Positions 45,890 through 59,159 of a stretch of DNA of 64,000 nt are shown here, in pieces. The stretch is taken from the NCBI GenBank assembly GCA_029204225.1, contig CM055110.1, positions 44,122,949-44,186,948 of the forward strand, in the 5' to 3' direction. The translations under genes and the position numbers were made by a program. This stretch comes from Diphasiastrum complanatum. Lineage: Eukaryota; Streptophyta; Lycopodiopsida; Lycopodiales; Lycopodiaceae. Numbering within the stretch: position 1 is the stretch's first letter; every line of letters begins with the position of its first letter. The notes beneath the pieces were generated by a model. That model was not told where the DNA came from, did no database searches, and saw only the letters and a list, made by a program, of their open reading frames with translations.

Positions 45890-46438
45890 TCAATAATAAC
45901 CATATGAGTCTGGTGGCCATTCTTGATAATCTTGTTCATCGAAAAATGGGTAGTCAACACCATCCATCAAAGGATCCCATTTATAGGCTCTCATATAAAG
46001 GCAAGTCATTTGTTCAACTCCTTTACCCTCAAAACATATGAATGAGCACCCCCTCCCCTTCTTTTGGTAACATTGAAAGATTTGATGCTTTAAGGCAAGC
46101 AATCTTGTAGTTTTCTTTGACTCATTAACCTTTTGAAGGGACTCCCAAGCCTCTTGGGCCGAGGTACATTCTCCTACTTCCTTTAGGAGCTCATTGGCTA
46201 CATTCATTTTAATACAATGAAGGGCTAGTTTGCACCTCTTCTTGTATTTAGTGGATTCTTGAGGGTGGATAGGTTCATCCTCATCCCCACTCATTGTATC
46301 CATAAGGTCTTGCACTACAAGGATTGATTCCATTCTTAGTTTCCAAATAGAATAGTTTGATTTGTGCCACCTATTACTAGGATCGAAAAGATAAGCACTC
46401 ATTTTAGAGAATCTCAGAAGAGATGAATCAAATTGCAA
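45890..46438 (-). pseudogene. copia gag-like open frame
   Basis: 182 codons are open on the minus strand. WHKSNYSIWKLRMESIL is the Gag N-terminal signature. It continues with CTSAQEAWESLQ and LLALKHQIFQCY, both matching UBN2-type Gag blocks, and then loses similarity, ending in an acidic Tyr/Asp-rich tail. No zinc knuckle, protease or LTR could be attached. A further 60-codon lysine-rich frame lies upstream at 46492-46674. It could be a domesticated Gag, but a remnant is more likely. Confidence 0.6.
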
Positions 46439-46679
46439 AGTAAGAATAAAAGAAAATTTCAGCGCTTAAAAAAATCTTAAAAATCTACACTTCAAGTACT
46501 AAAATGGGCTTTAAGTTCCTTAATGACTGCTTTTAATGTGGACATCACAAATGATTCCTTTTTAAGCACTTTAGAAATTGGGAGCTTTAGAATAGCTTGG
46601 AGTTTTTGATCCACTATTGACACAAGTAAAATGTATTGATTCTTATGTTGTAGCTTGACCTTTTTCTTGGCCAAATTAA

Positions 46680-47091
46680 CAAAAGCTTCATACCTCTAGA
46701 AGCTTAAACATAAACCCACAATCCTATAGCCTTAGATTTGAAAAAACATCTAAAAATGTGAAGGGAACCTTGCAATGGGATCAAATAAATAAAAACATAG
46801 ACATATGTAAAAACTTCAAGAAACTAAAAATACCTATGAAGCTTAATGAATCCATGTTGATCGTGAATCTTATTTGGATCTTAAGCTTGGATACCATGAA
46901 GGACATGTTATTCCAAAAAACTTAGCAAATTACAAGCCACAATACTATGAAATAGAATATACAATAATAGCCATATTCATGACACAATAACCATTGATTA
47001 TTATTGAATCTCAAAGTATCATAAAACAAATCATCCTCATTCATGTGGATAGTGTACATGAGACCTAGCATTTTTTTTATTACTTCTAAGG
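46680..47091. other. no supported gene
   Basis: AT-rich sequence between the gag-like frame and the LTR pair. Confidence 0.4.
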
Positions 47092-47331
47092 AGTTTTGTA
47101 AGCTAGATCACAAATCATCACAACACAATAACACACTCAAAAAGCACTCTCTCACATCAAGCTCACTTAGAAATTGTATTTCTCAAAAGAAAAATATTGC
47201 ACTATACATATAGCTTTCTTTTTGGCAACCCATGCATGGTCCAGGTTGTCTTTGACGGGACGCATGTCCGGTTGACTTGCCTCATGGCGAGGCCAACTAA
47301 TCCTAATCCACTGATCGGACCCACAATATAG
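47092..47331 (-). repeat. degraded copia LTR, truncated at its start
   Basis: Resembles the 271-bp LTRs at 35770, 41590 and 43290 (GAGGCCAACT, CCCATGCATGG, AAGCTCAC). It lacks about the first 25 bp on the minus strand, where it abuts the next LTR. Confidence 0.7.
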
Positions 47332-47601
47332 TTAAAATTCAATTGAAACTGGATCACAGATTATGCAACATAGTAACATACACATAAAACACTCTCACAC
47401 CACAAGCTCTCATAGTAATTGTATTTTCAAAAAACAAGGTACATTGTACATATAGTTTTTTCTTTGGCAATCCATGCATGGCCCAGGTTGTCGTTGAAGG
47501 GACGCATGTCCCATCGACTTGCCTTGTAGTGAGGCCAACTGGTCCTAATTCACCGATTGGACCCACAATACAATAATACAATAGTTCTACTTTTATTCTA
47601 A
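47332..47601 (-). repeat. degraded copia LTR, full length
   Basis: About 270 bp, from TTAAAATT at the left edge to ATTCTAA at 47601 on the right. A polypurine tract (minus-strand TAGGGAGAGAG, 47602-47612) abuts it. Confidence 0.8.
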
Positions 47602-48260
47602 CTCTCTCCCTAAAAGTAGAATCTACTTTTCATACAATCATATACATAACATCAAAGTTAACAAACTTTATGTATAGAAAATTTTGATCTAACTTATCAA
47701 ACTTTTCTCTAATGAGTGGCTTAGTGAAAATGTCAGCTAATTGCTCATTTGTACTACAATGAACGATATTTATTCTTACTCAATAGCCTTTCACATATGA
47801 CGTGATAGTGAATCTCGATGTGTTTGTTCCTCACGTGAAACAACAGATTCTTTGCCAACTAAATGCCACTCTGATTGTCATTATGTATGGTCGTAAGTTT
47901 TTTCTACTTCATGTCCATTTCATCCAAGATTTGTCTCAACCAAATGGATTCTTGTGCCACGCTACACATTGCCTTATATTGTGTTTCTATTGTGGATAAA
48001 GCAACTATACTTTGCTTCTTACTAGACCAGGAAAAGCAACTGCCACAAAACTGGAATACATACCCTGTGGTGGATTTATGATCATCACAATCACCTCCCC
48101 AATCCGCATCCACATAGCCACATAATTTAGGTGAACTTTCCTTCCTACTGTACACCAAGCCATAGTCGGAAGTGCCTTTGACATACCGCAAAATGTGTTT
48201 GGTTGCTTTCCAATGTGTTTCCTTAGGTGCTGCCATAGACTGACTTACAATACCAACCGC
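47602..48260 (-). pseudogene. copia RNase H remnant, minus strand
   Basis: 110 codons (48236-47904) read THWKATKHILRYVKGTSDYG, CGYVDADWGGD and SIVALSTIETQYKAM, the RNase H region. Degraded C-terminal sequence follows down to the polypurine tract. It is the same family as the 35.8-43.6 kb element. Reverse transcriptase and everything upstream are absent. Confidence 0.85.
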
Positions 48261-50053
<1,793 letters not shown>

Positions 50054-50114
50054 TTCACTCACTCACTACTGACTCACTGACTCACACTCACACTCACAAC
50101 TCACAACTCACACA

Positions 50115-50265
<151 letters not shown>

Positions 50266-50384
50266 GTGAAAATTCACACATATGGGAATGTACTAATGTG
50301 TGAAATTGATCTCCTAAGCTTGGCTCGTGCACTATAGATCACCTATTGATTGAAATCCAAGATCAACGACAAGATAGGAGGTAG
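50266..50384 (-). repeat. fragment of the TGTGAAAA-family LTR
   Basis: Nearly identical to 51183-51298 (GTGAAAATTCACACATATGG...GACAAGAT), then diverges. This is likely the end of a 3' LTR or a truncated duplicate. Confidence 0.7.
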
Positions 50385-50851
50385 ATAGTCTTTCACTAGA
50401 TTCCAATAGGTAGGAACCCATAGATGTCATGTAATAGTGAAGACTCCTTGTGATTTAGAGAATAAAATGTTGCTTCTCTCTCACTATAGGATCCAATAGA
50501 GGTGTAATACCAACTCCTATGCAAGATCTTGCAACAAAATGTGAGATGGATCTCATTAGCTCCAATCTCTCTCAAACTAGATCAACCTCTCATCAATTGA
50601 TGGAGTATAGGCAAAGTTTGGGTCAAATTATCTTTGGCACATGTGAAACACTCCAAGAATCTACAAATCACTCTAATACAATGGAATTGTAAGAAACAAT
50701 GTGGCTATGACCTCAAAAAGTTGACTAGATCTCAAATAGATGACATTGGCAAGCCTCTTCTTGAAGTTTTTGGTCAGACTAGCAAGATATGATCAAACCA
50801 AATGGATTGAAACAAATTGCTACAAAACTAGCTTTCAAACAAGCTATCTAG

Positions 50852-51011
50852 CACCAAATTTGGATCTAACTTGGAAGAGAACTTTCCAAATGAACTTGGT
50901 TGTACTTCACACGTGCCTGAGCAGGGAATTCCACCAAATTTGGATCTAACTTGGAAGAGAACTTTCCAAATGAACTTGACTGTACTTCACACGTGCCTGA
51001 GCAGGGAATTC
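50852..51011. repeat. 80-bp tandem duplication
   Basis: Copies at 50852-50931 and 50932-51011, both starting CACCAAATTTGGATC. Only one or two differences were seen, so the duplication is recent. Confidence 0.9.
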
Positions 51012-51168
51012 CATACAGTACCTGAAATGATTCAATCATTATGATAATGAACCCTTTTGATCCAAATTTGCTTGAGATAGCATGGGAGATGCAATCAACA
51101 CTCTCTAGATCTTGACTTTCATGAAAATTTTGAAACTATGGATGATAGATGCATCAAAAGCTTAGGTA

Positions 51169-51181
51169 GGCTCTGATACCA
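51169..51181 (-). other. tRNA-iMet primer-binding site
   Basis: The minus strand reads TGGTATCAGAGCC, exact, adjacent to the CA end of the LTR 51182-52000. Confidence 0.9.
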
Positions 51182-52000
51182 TGTGAAAATTCACACATAT
51201 GGGAATGTCCTAATGTGCTAAATTGATCTCCTAAGCTTGGCTCATGCACTATAGATCGCCTATTGATTGAAATCCAAGATCAATGACAAGATCTAAGGCA
51301 AAAAGACCATTCTACATGCATTCATTCATTACCAAACGGTGTTTCACACGTGTGGAAGACTTCATGAAAAAAACTAAGTCCCAACTAGCTCCTCTCCTCG
51401 AGTAGAGAGAGAAAATACCACTTTTGGGCTCATCTATAGAGAGAAGGCAATACAAGCAAAATTGCCAAATCTCCAAATTGACTCAAAAATTCACATTGCT
51501 TTATGATAGAAAATCAAAGTACATATAGAACTTGTGGAGATCCATGCTACAATCCTATTGGACCCCTCAATCATAGCCTCTCTAATCCTATTGGATGTGT
51601 GATGCAACATCCCTCAATTTTGATTGGACCCTTACAACACATCTCTCTATTATGATTGGACCCTCTGACTTTTGCTACCACATAGGGTGCATCACTCATC
51701 AAACCTAAACTTGACATGTGTAAGCAACCTAACTAGCTTGAGTTACATCACAATTGAATTTTGGCCTAATCATGACAAAACATGTGTACTTGACCATTTG
51801 ACCTCTAAAGCCAAAATTGGCCCTATCACCTAGTGACACCAAGATACTTGACTAGCAATCTTTATGATACCCCTAAAGTCAACATTATAAACTATTTCTG
51901 ACTATTTTGCACATGTGGGAACATGCTACACACATGTGATATGTACTCACAAACATAAAATCATAAAATAACCAAGATAGATTTTTGACAATTTTTCACA
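51182..52000 (-). repeat. 819-bp 5' LTR, minus strand
   Basis: Begins TGTGAAAATTC and ends AATTTTTCACA, giving TG...CA termini with a short inverted repeat. It is followed inward (leftward) by the primer site. Related sequence at 2318-2568 sits next to a copia RNase H, so the family is copia. The internal region to the left is under 1 kb and non-coding. Confidence 0.75.
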
Positions 52001-52027
52001 ACACACACACACACACACACACACACA
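52001..52027. repeat. (AC)n microsatellite
   Basis: About thirteen AC units directly abutting the LTR edge. Confidence 0.9.
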
Positions 52028-52650
52028 TACCAATTCTACTACCAAAATGACAAGAAAATGAAAAATGGCTTTTTTATAGTAGTGGCTTGAAGGTCTTGCG
52101 GCTCCTGACTCACTTTGAAAAACTGCGCAATTTTCTTAGAATTTGTTGCTGAAGCTAAAAAGTTGGCCAGCTTCTTTAAATCCAGTACTCACGGGAATGA
52201 AAACTCTGCCCTAGTGTCCCGCAATCCAGTTCGAAGAGTGAGCACAACCTCCCTGTATTGCCTCAAAGTATCGGAAATGCACAGACACATCAATCATTGA
52301 TAGTAATTCCGCTTTCTCGACTTCACTGAATAGGGATGTCTCATTTCACTCTTGAGTGATCTAACTTGCAGCCATTCCCTAACATCACGCAAAATTTGTC
52401 TGGTTCCTTATGCCATGGATCAGAGCGCAGACCTAGGGCACTTCTACCCACTTTTTTAACAAATTAAAAAGCAAAATAGGCATTTTTTCTTTTTCAAAAA
52501 AAAATTTGCTACGCGTTCCAGCCTGTGCATCAAACATCAGACGTCATGCAACTAGATATAAGGTGTGCCCTTTATGTTTGGATTGACATTGAAGACATGG
52601 AGTTGTTGAATATTGCTTTTATCGTAGAAAGAATTCAGCCTAGAAGATCA
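52028..52650. other. no supported gene
   Basis: Short open segments occur on the minus strand near 52080-52330 (for example LRQYREVVLTLRTGLRDTRA), but with no start or splice structure I can support. Confidence 0.35.
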
Positions 52651-52660
52651 TTTTCGTGGT

Positions 52661-52763
52661 GGGGAAGGACCTCCCTCGAGGGTGTTCCGCCCTGGGAGGG
52701 CCCAATGCCCGAGGGCTTGTGCCCTAGCAGGGCGGAACAGCCGAGAGGAAGAGGGCCTTCCCC
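52661..52763. repeat. GC-rich foldback element, copy B
   Basis: Starts GGGGAAGG and ends CCTTCCCC, an inverted pair. Inside, GTTCCGCCCTG (52684-52694) pairs perfectly with CAGGGCGGAAC (52728-52738). It resembles 8853-8970 in length, ends and GC content. Confidence 0.65.
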
Positions 52764-52910
52764 TATGTAATGTCAATGTGCAAAAGTGGACGTTTTTTTT
52801 TTTTCGGTCCGTACGCGGTTTTTGGTTTTGGTTTTTTTGTTTTGTTTGTATTTTTTTTGGCATTTCTAATGCAAATTTTTTTACATTTTTGTCAATTTTG
52901 TTGTTTGTTG

Positions 52911-52987
52911 GAATGTGCATGTGGACAGCCATTGAAATGTGTGTGTGCTATGTGGCAGCCTGTCATTGGCTGTCCACATGCACATTC
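52911..52987. repeat. 21-bp perfect inverted repeat
   Basis: Arms 52911-52931 and 52967-52987 (GTGCATGTGGACAG core) are exact reverse complements with a 35-bp spacer. Confidence 0.9.
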
Positions 52988-53376
52988 TACTGGAAAGCTC
53001 ACGTGCTATGTGTCAACATTTGATTGATTGATTATGAGAAGAATGATCACCTAAGATTCTGGTTGTAAAATTCACATGAACATTGTGTGGGGGGAGGTGC
53101 CTCCAAAATACAAAGGAAACCTGAGCACTTGGCATTAGGATGGAAAAATGACTTCAAAATGTGCGTGTGCTATGTGGTAGCCCATCATTGGCTGTCCACA
53201 TGCACATTCTACTGAAAAGCTCACCTGCTATGTGTCAACATTTGATTGACTGATTATGAGAAGAATGATCACCTAAGATTCTGGCTGTAAAATCCACATG
53301 AACATTGTGTGAGGGGAGGTGCCTCTAAAATACAAAAGAAACCTGAGCACTTGGCATTAGGATGGAAAAATGACTA
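52933..53376. repeat. 222-bp tandem duplication
   Basis: Copy 1 is 52933-53154 and copy 2 is 53155-53376. Long identical blocks include CACATGCACATTCTACTG, AACATTTGATTGA and CTGAGCACTTGGCATTAGG, with about ten differences. Only copy 1 has both arms of the inverted repeat. Confidence 0.9.
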
Positions 53377-53590
53377 CAGATGCAGATGCACCTACACAAT
53401 GAACTATGAACTAGACAGTCACATCACAACTCTGGAGTAGAAGCTGGCTTAGTTTATGTGAAAATTGGCAGAACCAACAAAAGCATCATGTGACTAAACT
53501 CAACATTCCTGACATGGAAGTAAGTCTCTCTGTTTTCTATTGTATAATTCAAGTAGTGAACGTACTCTATCTTGTGAAATTGCCTGCAGA

Positions 53591-53680
53591 TGTGATTGCT
53601 GATTGGTACATGGATATCCTGGGATGAAGATATCCTGTGATTGCTGATTGGTACATGGATTTCCTGGGATGAAGCTATCA
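53591..53680. repeat. 45-bp tandem duplication
   Basis: TGTGATTGCTGATTGGTACA starts at 53591 and at 53636. Confidence 0.9.
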
Positions 53681-53758
53681 ATTGAATGACTACAGTACTG
53701 AGATGAAGCTGTTCTGATTCTTATAACGTTTCATAGGCCTCTCAAAATGTCTGCCATT

Positions 53759-55108
53759 TTACCTTTGGAAAATCTCCCACCAGTTATGTCGTTTTTGCTG
53801 CTCCTTGAGATAGTGAACGTAACAGGTTGCCCCAATACCTACAGCAATCCACAAGAGGGCAATTGAGTAAAACATAAACATGGAATTGCACAAACTTCTA
53901 TTGGGAACTGGTGGGCTTGTTGGCTGAGCTTCCCTTTTTGGTCGGCGAACTTCATGTTTAGGTTGAGAGGTCTGAAAAGAACGATTGCTTCTGGTGTTGG
54001 CATGTTTGGAAGCATGTTCGACTTGCTCTTCATTGGCAGGAATGATGCTTGCAGAACGTTTCTCCTTTTGGACTTTATCTCTAACATCTAGGCCCTCAAA
54101 ATCTTCAAATCTAAACTCTTCCTCTTTGACTTCCTCTTCGTTTTTCAAAGATGCTGCCCTACTCCTTGTTGTCATGTGATGAGGATATGAAGATGTGGAC
54201 CTCTTATGAATGTTAACATAAGTGGAGTTGAGTCGCTTATCTTCCTGTTGAATGCAAGCATAAACAGTTCAGAGCATGAAAGAAATTACACCAAGATGTA
54301 CTTTTTCCATCATTCAGCTAATAAAAAAAGCAGGTGGAGGCTGGAAGCACAATTGATGAGGGGTCACAATCCACAAGAGCTTTTGTCTGACATCCAAATA
54401 ATATAATTCTTAAGTAAGAGAGCTTTTTCATCAATTAGCATACCATAAATTCTAACATATGAATGTTGGAAAAAGATGTGGTTAGTATCCAACTTGCAAA
54501 AAAGTTTCTATTGAAAATTTTGGTAACCTCATTAACAGGAATGTACAATTCTATAAATCTGCCTCTGCATCTCTGATCCTGTTTATTTGACCAATTAAGC
54601 TCAAAATGATCTTCAAGGCTAAACAATTTATGTGGTTTCTGCAAGGATGAATAGAGTCCGAGAAGACCTGGCAGCAATATTATCAAATGCGAGAGGGAGG
54701 GAGAGTCTGCAGTTGGGCATTATGAAAGCATTGGGCAAATTTTCTTCTCAACAAGAAGTTGTAGCCTGACTCATGAAGGACGTACATTTTAAAGCTTGCG
54801 ATTTCTGAATCCATTATTGTCTGAAAGCTTTCAAGAATTTTATAGTAATTCTACCTCATGCGAAAAAAGATTAACTTTTGCAGCTTGGATTAAGGACTAT
54901 AGTACCAGTTTCTGCGCTGCATGGTCTCGATATGCGTTTGCGCTTGTTTCCAGCTCGGCATGCTTTTGTCTAGCCAGCACTTGATAAAACGCTTTTGGCT
55001 TCCGCTGATGAAGTCAGAGACCAAAACGAGTTGGATTAGTTACCGGAGTAATATCTATTCTCGCAAACTCTCTAATTCAACCTTGAAACGACGTGCAACA
55101 GCAGCCAT
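53759..55108 (-). CDS. four-exon gene, C-terminal single-pass membrane protein
   Basis: Proposed exons on the minus strand are 55108-55082, 55004-54906, 54638-54528 and 54244-53759. All junctions are phase 0 with GT-AG borders, giving about 240 residues. The start ATG at 55108 is a proposal; the frame is open further upstream. The N-terminal part is basic (ARRFKRKPKAFYQVL) and then Ala/Gln/Glu-rich (ARQKHAELETSANAYRDHAA), possibly a coiled coil. The middle is charged and soluble. Near the C-terminus one hydrophobic segment, MFMFYSIALLWIAVGIGATC, is followed by a short basic tail ending WWEIFQR. A long soluble part with one late membrane helix suggests a tail-anchor-like protein facing the cytosol or nucleoplasm. 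Exon phases and lack of stops support a real gene. I do not recognise the family. Confidence 0.6.
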
Positions 55109-56030
55109 TGAATAATCTTTAAAAAGGTGCACAATTAAAGGGAAACGTAGGACGGAATTGAGATGGTAAATGCCCACATGGTTGTAAAATATATTATTTG
55201 CACTGTGGAACATAAACTGGGGCAAGTTGTAGACTTCATATATTTGAGCTTTGATCCGGTTTTGACAAACGGTCTGTGCTTGCCAACACTTCCAGAATAA
55301 AACTTTATCGGACCTAATCATCTAAACAATGTTATATTCTAAGCCACAACCATCTTGTATTTGAATTTTGCTGTTGTATTCTAGGCCAGGGAAGACGAGC
55401 TAATTATTGTAGAGTTCAGTTCAAACAATCCATTCATTTCTTACTAGGAACCTTTCAAAAATAATGCAAGACGGAAAACCTGTCCACTTCAGTGTGAGCT
55501 AACCAAGCCGAGCAAAACCTCATTGAACACACTTCACAGACTTGATGGCGCTTAGAATCTGATATGAAGAAGGAAAAGCAAGTATTTCATCTTTCTGGAT
55601 ATCGTTGTAAACATCTACAGAAAAGTCAATCCGACAACTGATTTGAGCAAGCCCAACTTGATTGACGCAATCTACCAATGCACACGAAAGTAAATGCAAA
55701 CTGAAATCCGTACTGGAAAACCGGGATCGCATCGAACTGACAAATTCAAAGACCAAGCTAATTTCTTTTTCTCAGAAACTGGTTGACAAATAGTTTTACA
55801 TAATTGAAGCAATCTCAGAAGAATGGTGCGGGTAAACCGAGGGCAATTAGCAGAGTTAAGGAGAGGCATTGCTGCTATGGTCTCAGAAAGGATATTAATA
55901 TGCCAGAAACAGTCTCTAGAAGAAATTCGTGTAGAAGATTGCAGTCAGCAAGGAAAATCTGTGTCTAGAGGGAGCAAGATGCCACCTCTTGAATGATGTG
56001 TGACTGATCTTTGTACATTGTTTTGGTGTA
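55109..56030. other. candidate exons, both strands
   Basis: On the minus strand, 55520-55756 is open and ends CVQ-stop. On the plus strand, a segment around 55690-55798 after possible acceptors reads NRDRIELTNSKTKLISFSQK, and 55824-55997 reads QLAELRRGIAAMVSERI. They are complementary in part, so not all are real. They may be upstream exons of the 53759-55108 gene or a neighbour. Confidence 0.25.
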
Positions 56031-56459
56031 GTAAACACATGTGGTCAAAGGGATAATAGGGATCCAAATGGCCCCTTCTTTAACAAACTACAGCATTGTG
56101 TCTATGAATATGGCTATTTTTCCTCCCCAAAACCCTAATTTCTCCAAAACCTTAGCTTTTCATGCTTTTCATTGTTCCATCTACAAACATTTTTACACAA
56201 AGCTCAAACACCCACAATATAGATTCAACTTTTTGCTACAACATAATATATTATGGGATATAGGGAAACACACACTTCCAAAAAAAATTGTTGACTAGCG
56301 TTGGTCAATACCCTAGAGTACATGTGGACCATTAAAATTCCTCAAAGTGAGTTTTGTCTATCACAACATTTTGAGCCTTAATTGGTAGTCCTTCAACCTT
56401 TATCATAACCTTAACTAGATTTGTACGGAGAGGGACTCAGTCGTGTTTTGGGGCTCACA

Positions 56460-57190
56460 AAGGGCGAGTGTTGGATACCTAGGCATGCGTATGTGACATG
56501 AAGGTACGAGGACTCATTTGTTCCATTAGCAAAAAAAAGCCAATGGAATGGATTACACTTGAGTTGCATAAATGGTCACAAATGGAGGGTGAGTTAGTCA
56601 CTTTCTATTTTCTTCCTTTTTTGAAATAGTTAGTCACATTCTTGTGCTCGCTATAAAAATTGCACCTACCCAAATGGTTCTTGGAGTCGAAAGAACTCAT
56701 TGATCCCATAAGCAAATGGCGTAGTTGGAATGAGCTATAGCTAAAGTTGTTTGAGTAACTCCCATATGCACGCCTTAGTGTTGATTAACTCATTGGGAGT
56801 TAGTCACATTCTTATGCTCTCTATTGGAGGTGTATAAATGCATATGCCAACTTGGAGGCAAGATTCAAAAGGCCTCATTAGACCCATAAGCTAATGGAAC
56901 AAATAGAATTGACTATAGCTAATCATAATCAATCCTTTACGCAAGCCTTCATCTTACATAACCAATTTCACATGGATGGGGAGTCTAGTGCTCATTGTTG
57001 AGAAGTAGGCACACACATCTAGTCCAAAGGCCCAATTGGTCCCATAAGCAAATGGATTAGTAGAATCTACTATGGTTAATAAGAATGTTTGAGTCAATTG
57101 TTTAAAAGTCTTGAGCCAGTTCGCATTCATCAAGAGTTGGTCTCAAATTGTGTCATCTATTGGAGTTGTGAGCACATTATACCACATTGA
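56460..57190. repeat. degenerate array of about four 165-180-bp units
   Basis: The phrase CCCATAAGCAAATGG (or a close variant) recurs near 56516, 56703, 56882 and 57038. Each is followed by a GAATGRNCTATAGCTAA-like string and, except the last, AGTTAGTCACATTC. Units are strongly diverged. Confidence 0.6.
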
Positions 57191-57462
57191 CATCTCATTG
57201 ACGTGTGTTATCTAAAATCTTACATGAATCAACTCTTTAGATTGATGAGTTTGTGGTAGATTGCCACATTTGTTTCTACAAACATGATTGGTTGTAATTT
57301 CTAGTGAACAAAATACCAAGTCCTCACAGATGTATACTTGAAATTACGGAGCTCTCAAGGGTGGAATTTGAAAATATGAAGCCATCACCAATGAAATCTT
57401 GAAAACATGTAGCCCTCGTCGATGGAATCAATGATGGAATCTAGAAAATATGTAGTCTTCTT

Positions 57463-57670
57463 GTGGGTCCTACATATTTAAGCTAGCCCAAGCTTTTGCC
57501 ACATGACATGTAGGCATGGACCATAGGTGTTTGTGGGCCCCACATATTCAAGCTCTATACTAGGTTTGTGCCAAGTGGCATCAAGTCATGGACCATAAGT
57601 GTTTGTGGCCCCTACATATTCAAGCTTGCAATAAACTTGTGTCCCATGTGGCATGATATTTTCACAAAAG
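57463..57670. repeat. three 68-72-bp units
   Basis: TGTGGGTCCTACATATTTAAGCT at 57463 recurs with variants at 57531 and 57603. Each is followed by a CATGTGGCAT-like string and GGACCATAGGTGTT-type sequence. Confidence 0.75.
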
Positions 57671-58113
57671 ACATTATGCTTGACATTTTCTAACGTGAGT
57701 TTTGTGTGGACATTGCATGAATATAATGGTAGTAATGAGATATGATATCCTTACAAGGTGCCTCTAATCACACATTAAATGGGATAGCTAGAATGGACCA
57801 AGGATATCTCTCGTTTTAGTCATCGGGCATTTCCTGGTACATAATAAAAAAATTCATTTTTTTTATGGCACATTTCTTTTTTCATCTACATCAAAGTCCT
57901 TAATCACCATACCATGAGAGCTTTATATTCAGCCATATTGAACCAGGTATCATTCATGCACAGGTGGGCTACCTATTGTAGCACCCCAAGCTGCTAGAGC
58001 AGCGAGGGTGGCTACATCAAGTAGCCCACCGTTGGATGTTGGATGACTAATACTATACGTAGCATTTGTAGATTTGCGGTGGAGATTCAAACATTTTAAA
58101 AGCCTTGCTATAA

Positions 58114-58139
58114 CCCCCCCCCCCCCCCCCCCCCCCCCC
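58114..58139. repeat. poly-C run of 26
   Basis: Homopolymer. The length may be a sequencing artefact. Confidence 0.8.
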
Positions 58140-58349
58140 AAAATGATGCTATCACTCCTCACCAATGCTATGTTTGTATAAAGTTTCAACGGCCTGAGAT
58201 TACGAGTCCAGCTTTTTACACTCATTTTAGGCTTCATTTATCATGCCTCGGAAGAGTATAACAACAAAACCTGAGGCATCAAAGATAATGATCGAAGAAA
58301 GACTGTGTAGTATGAAGATGGCAGAGGAAGATGCAAGGCTTGAGAGTAC

Positions 58350-58458
58350 CTGTGTAGGCAGGGCAACATCATTCTGAGTGAGCCATCGCAAAAGCTGGTC
58401 CGTCCTCATGCTCATCACCTCGCTCAAAGCGATCTCCACCATTTCTTTATATGCCCTT
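58350..58458 (-). CDS. isolated well-formed exon, unknown protein
   Basis: 109 bp bounded by TTTCACAG|AAGGGC and CCTACACAG|GTACTC on the minus strand. It encodes 36 residues including ALSEVMSMRTDQLLRWLTQN, a helical, charged composition unlike random AT-rich DNA. Entry is phase 1 and exit phase 0. Partner exons were not found within a few hundred bases on either side, so it belongs to a gene with longer introns or is a captured exon. Confidence 0.4.
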
Positions 58459-58980
58459 CTGTGAAAGATAAAACAGTTTTGAAGTGGCACCCCTAAGTCC
58501 TACTAGAGTACGATGAATAAAATCTGATGATACACAAAGCTAGAGTGCTACAAGATTGGTATGAAAGACATGACTTGGACGTGGAACCTACAGCCCACCA
58601 GATACGCTGAATGTATTTGATACTTCAGACAGCTATGGTGCTACAAGATTCTACGCAAGATGCAATGATTTGCAGGTGGAACTTAAAGCCTATCAGATTA
58701 CCATATATGAATCTGATAAACTCACAAATTTAGAGGGCTACAATTAGATTCCAGGAAGAATAAAGGTAGACAAAGTCTCAGGTAAGATTGGGCGATTAAG
58801 GTAGGATCAAAGAAGATCATGAAAACAAACGAAATGCGTTTGGTACTGTGAAAAAGTAAAAAAGGAGAAGGCAGATGAAATGGGTTTTACGAATAAGGCT
58901 AATACAGTAACACTTGTCAAAGATCAAGGCAACTCTGTACCAAGTTTGCTCGCGATCGATCGCAAGAAAGAGAAGACAGA

Positions 58981-58983
<3 letters not shown>

Positions 58984-59018
<35 letters not shown>
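58984..59018. repeat. (GA)n microsatellite
   Basis: About seventeen GA units. Confidence 0.9.
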
Positions 59019-59159
59019 GACAAAGCGGTTATGAAGAGATAGGTAATAACAACCCTTAAAAGGTATATTTTCTGAAGACAAACGTATTGTAAGGTTGAGC
59101 CATTATAAGCTGGGTAGTGGGTTCTTAACAGAAACGGTGCGGAGGCTGAAGAACGCATT

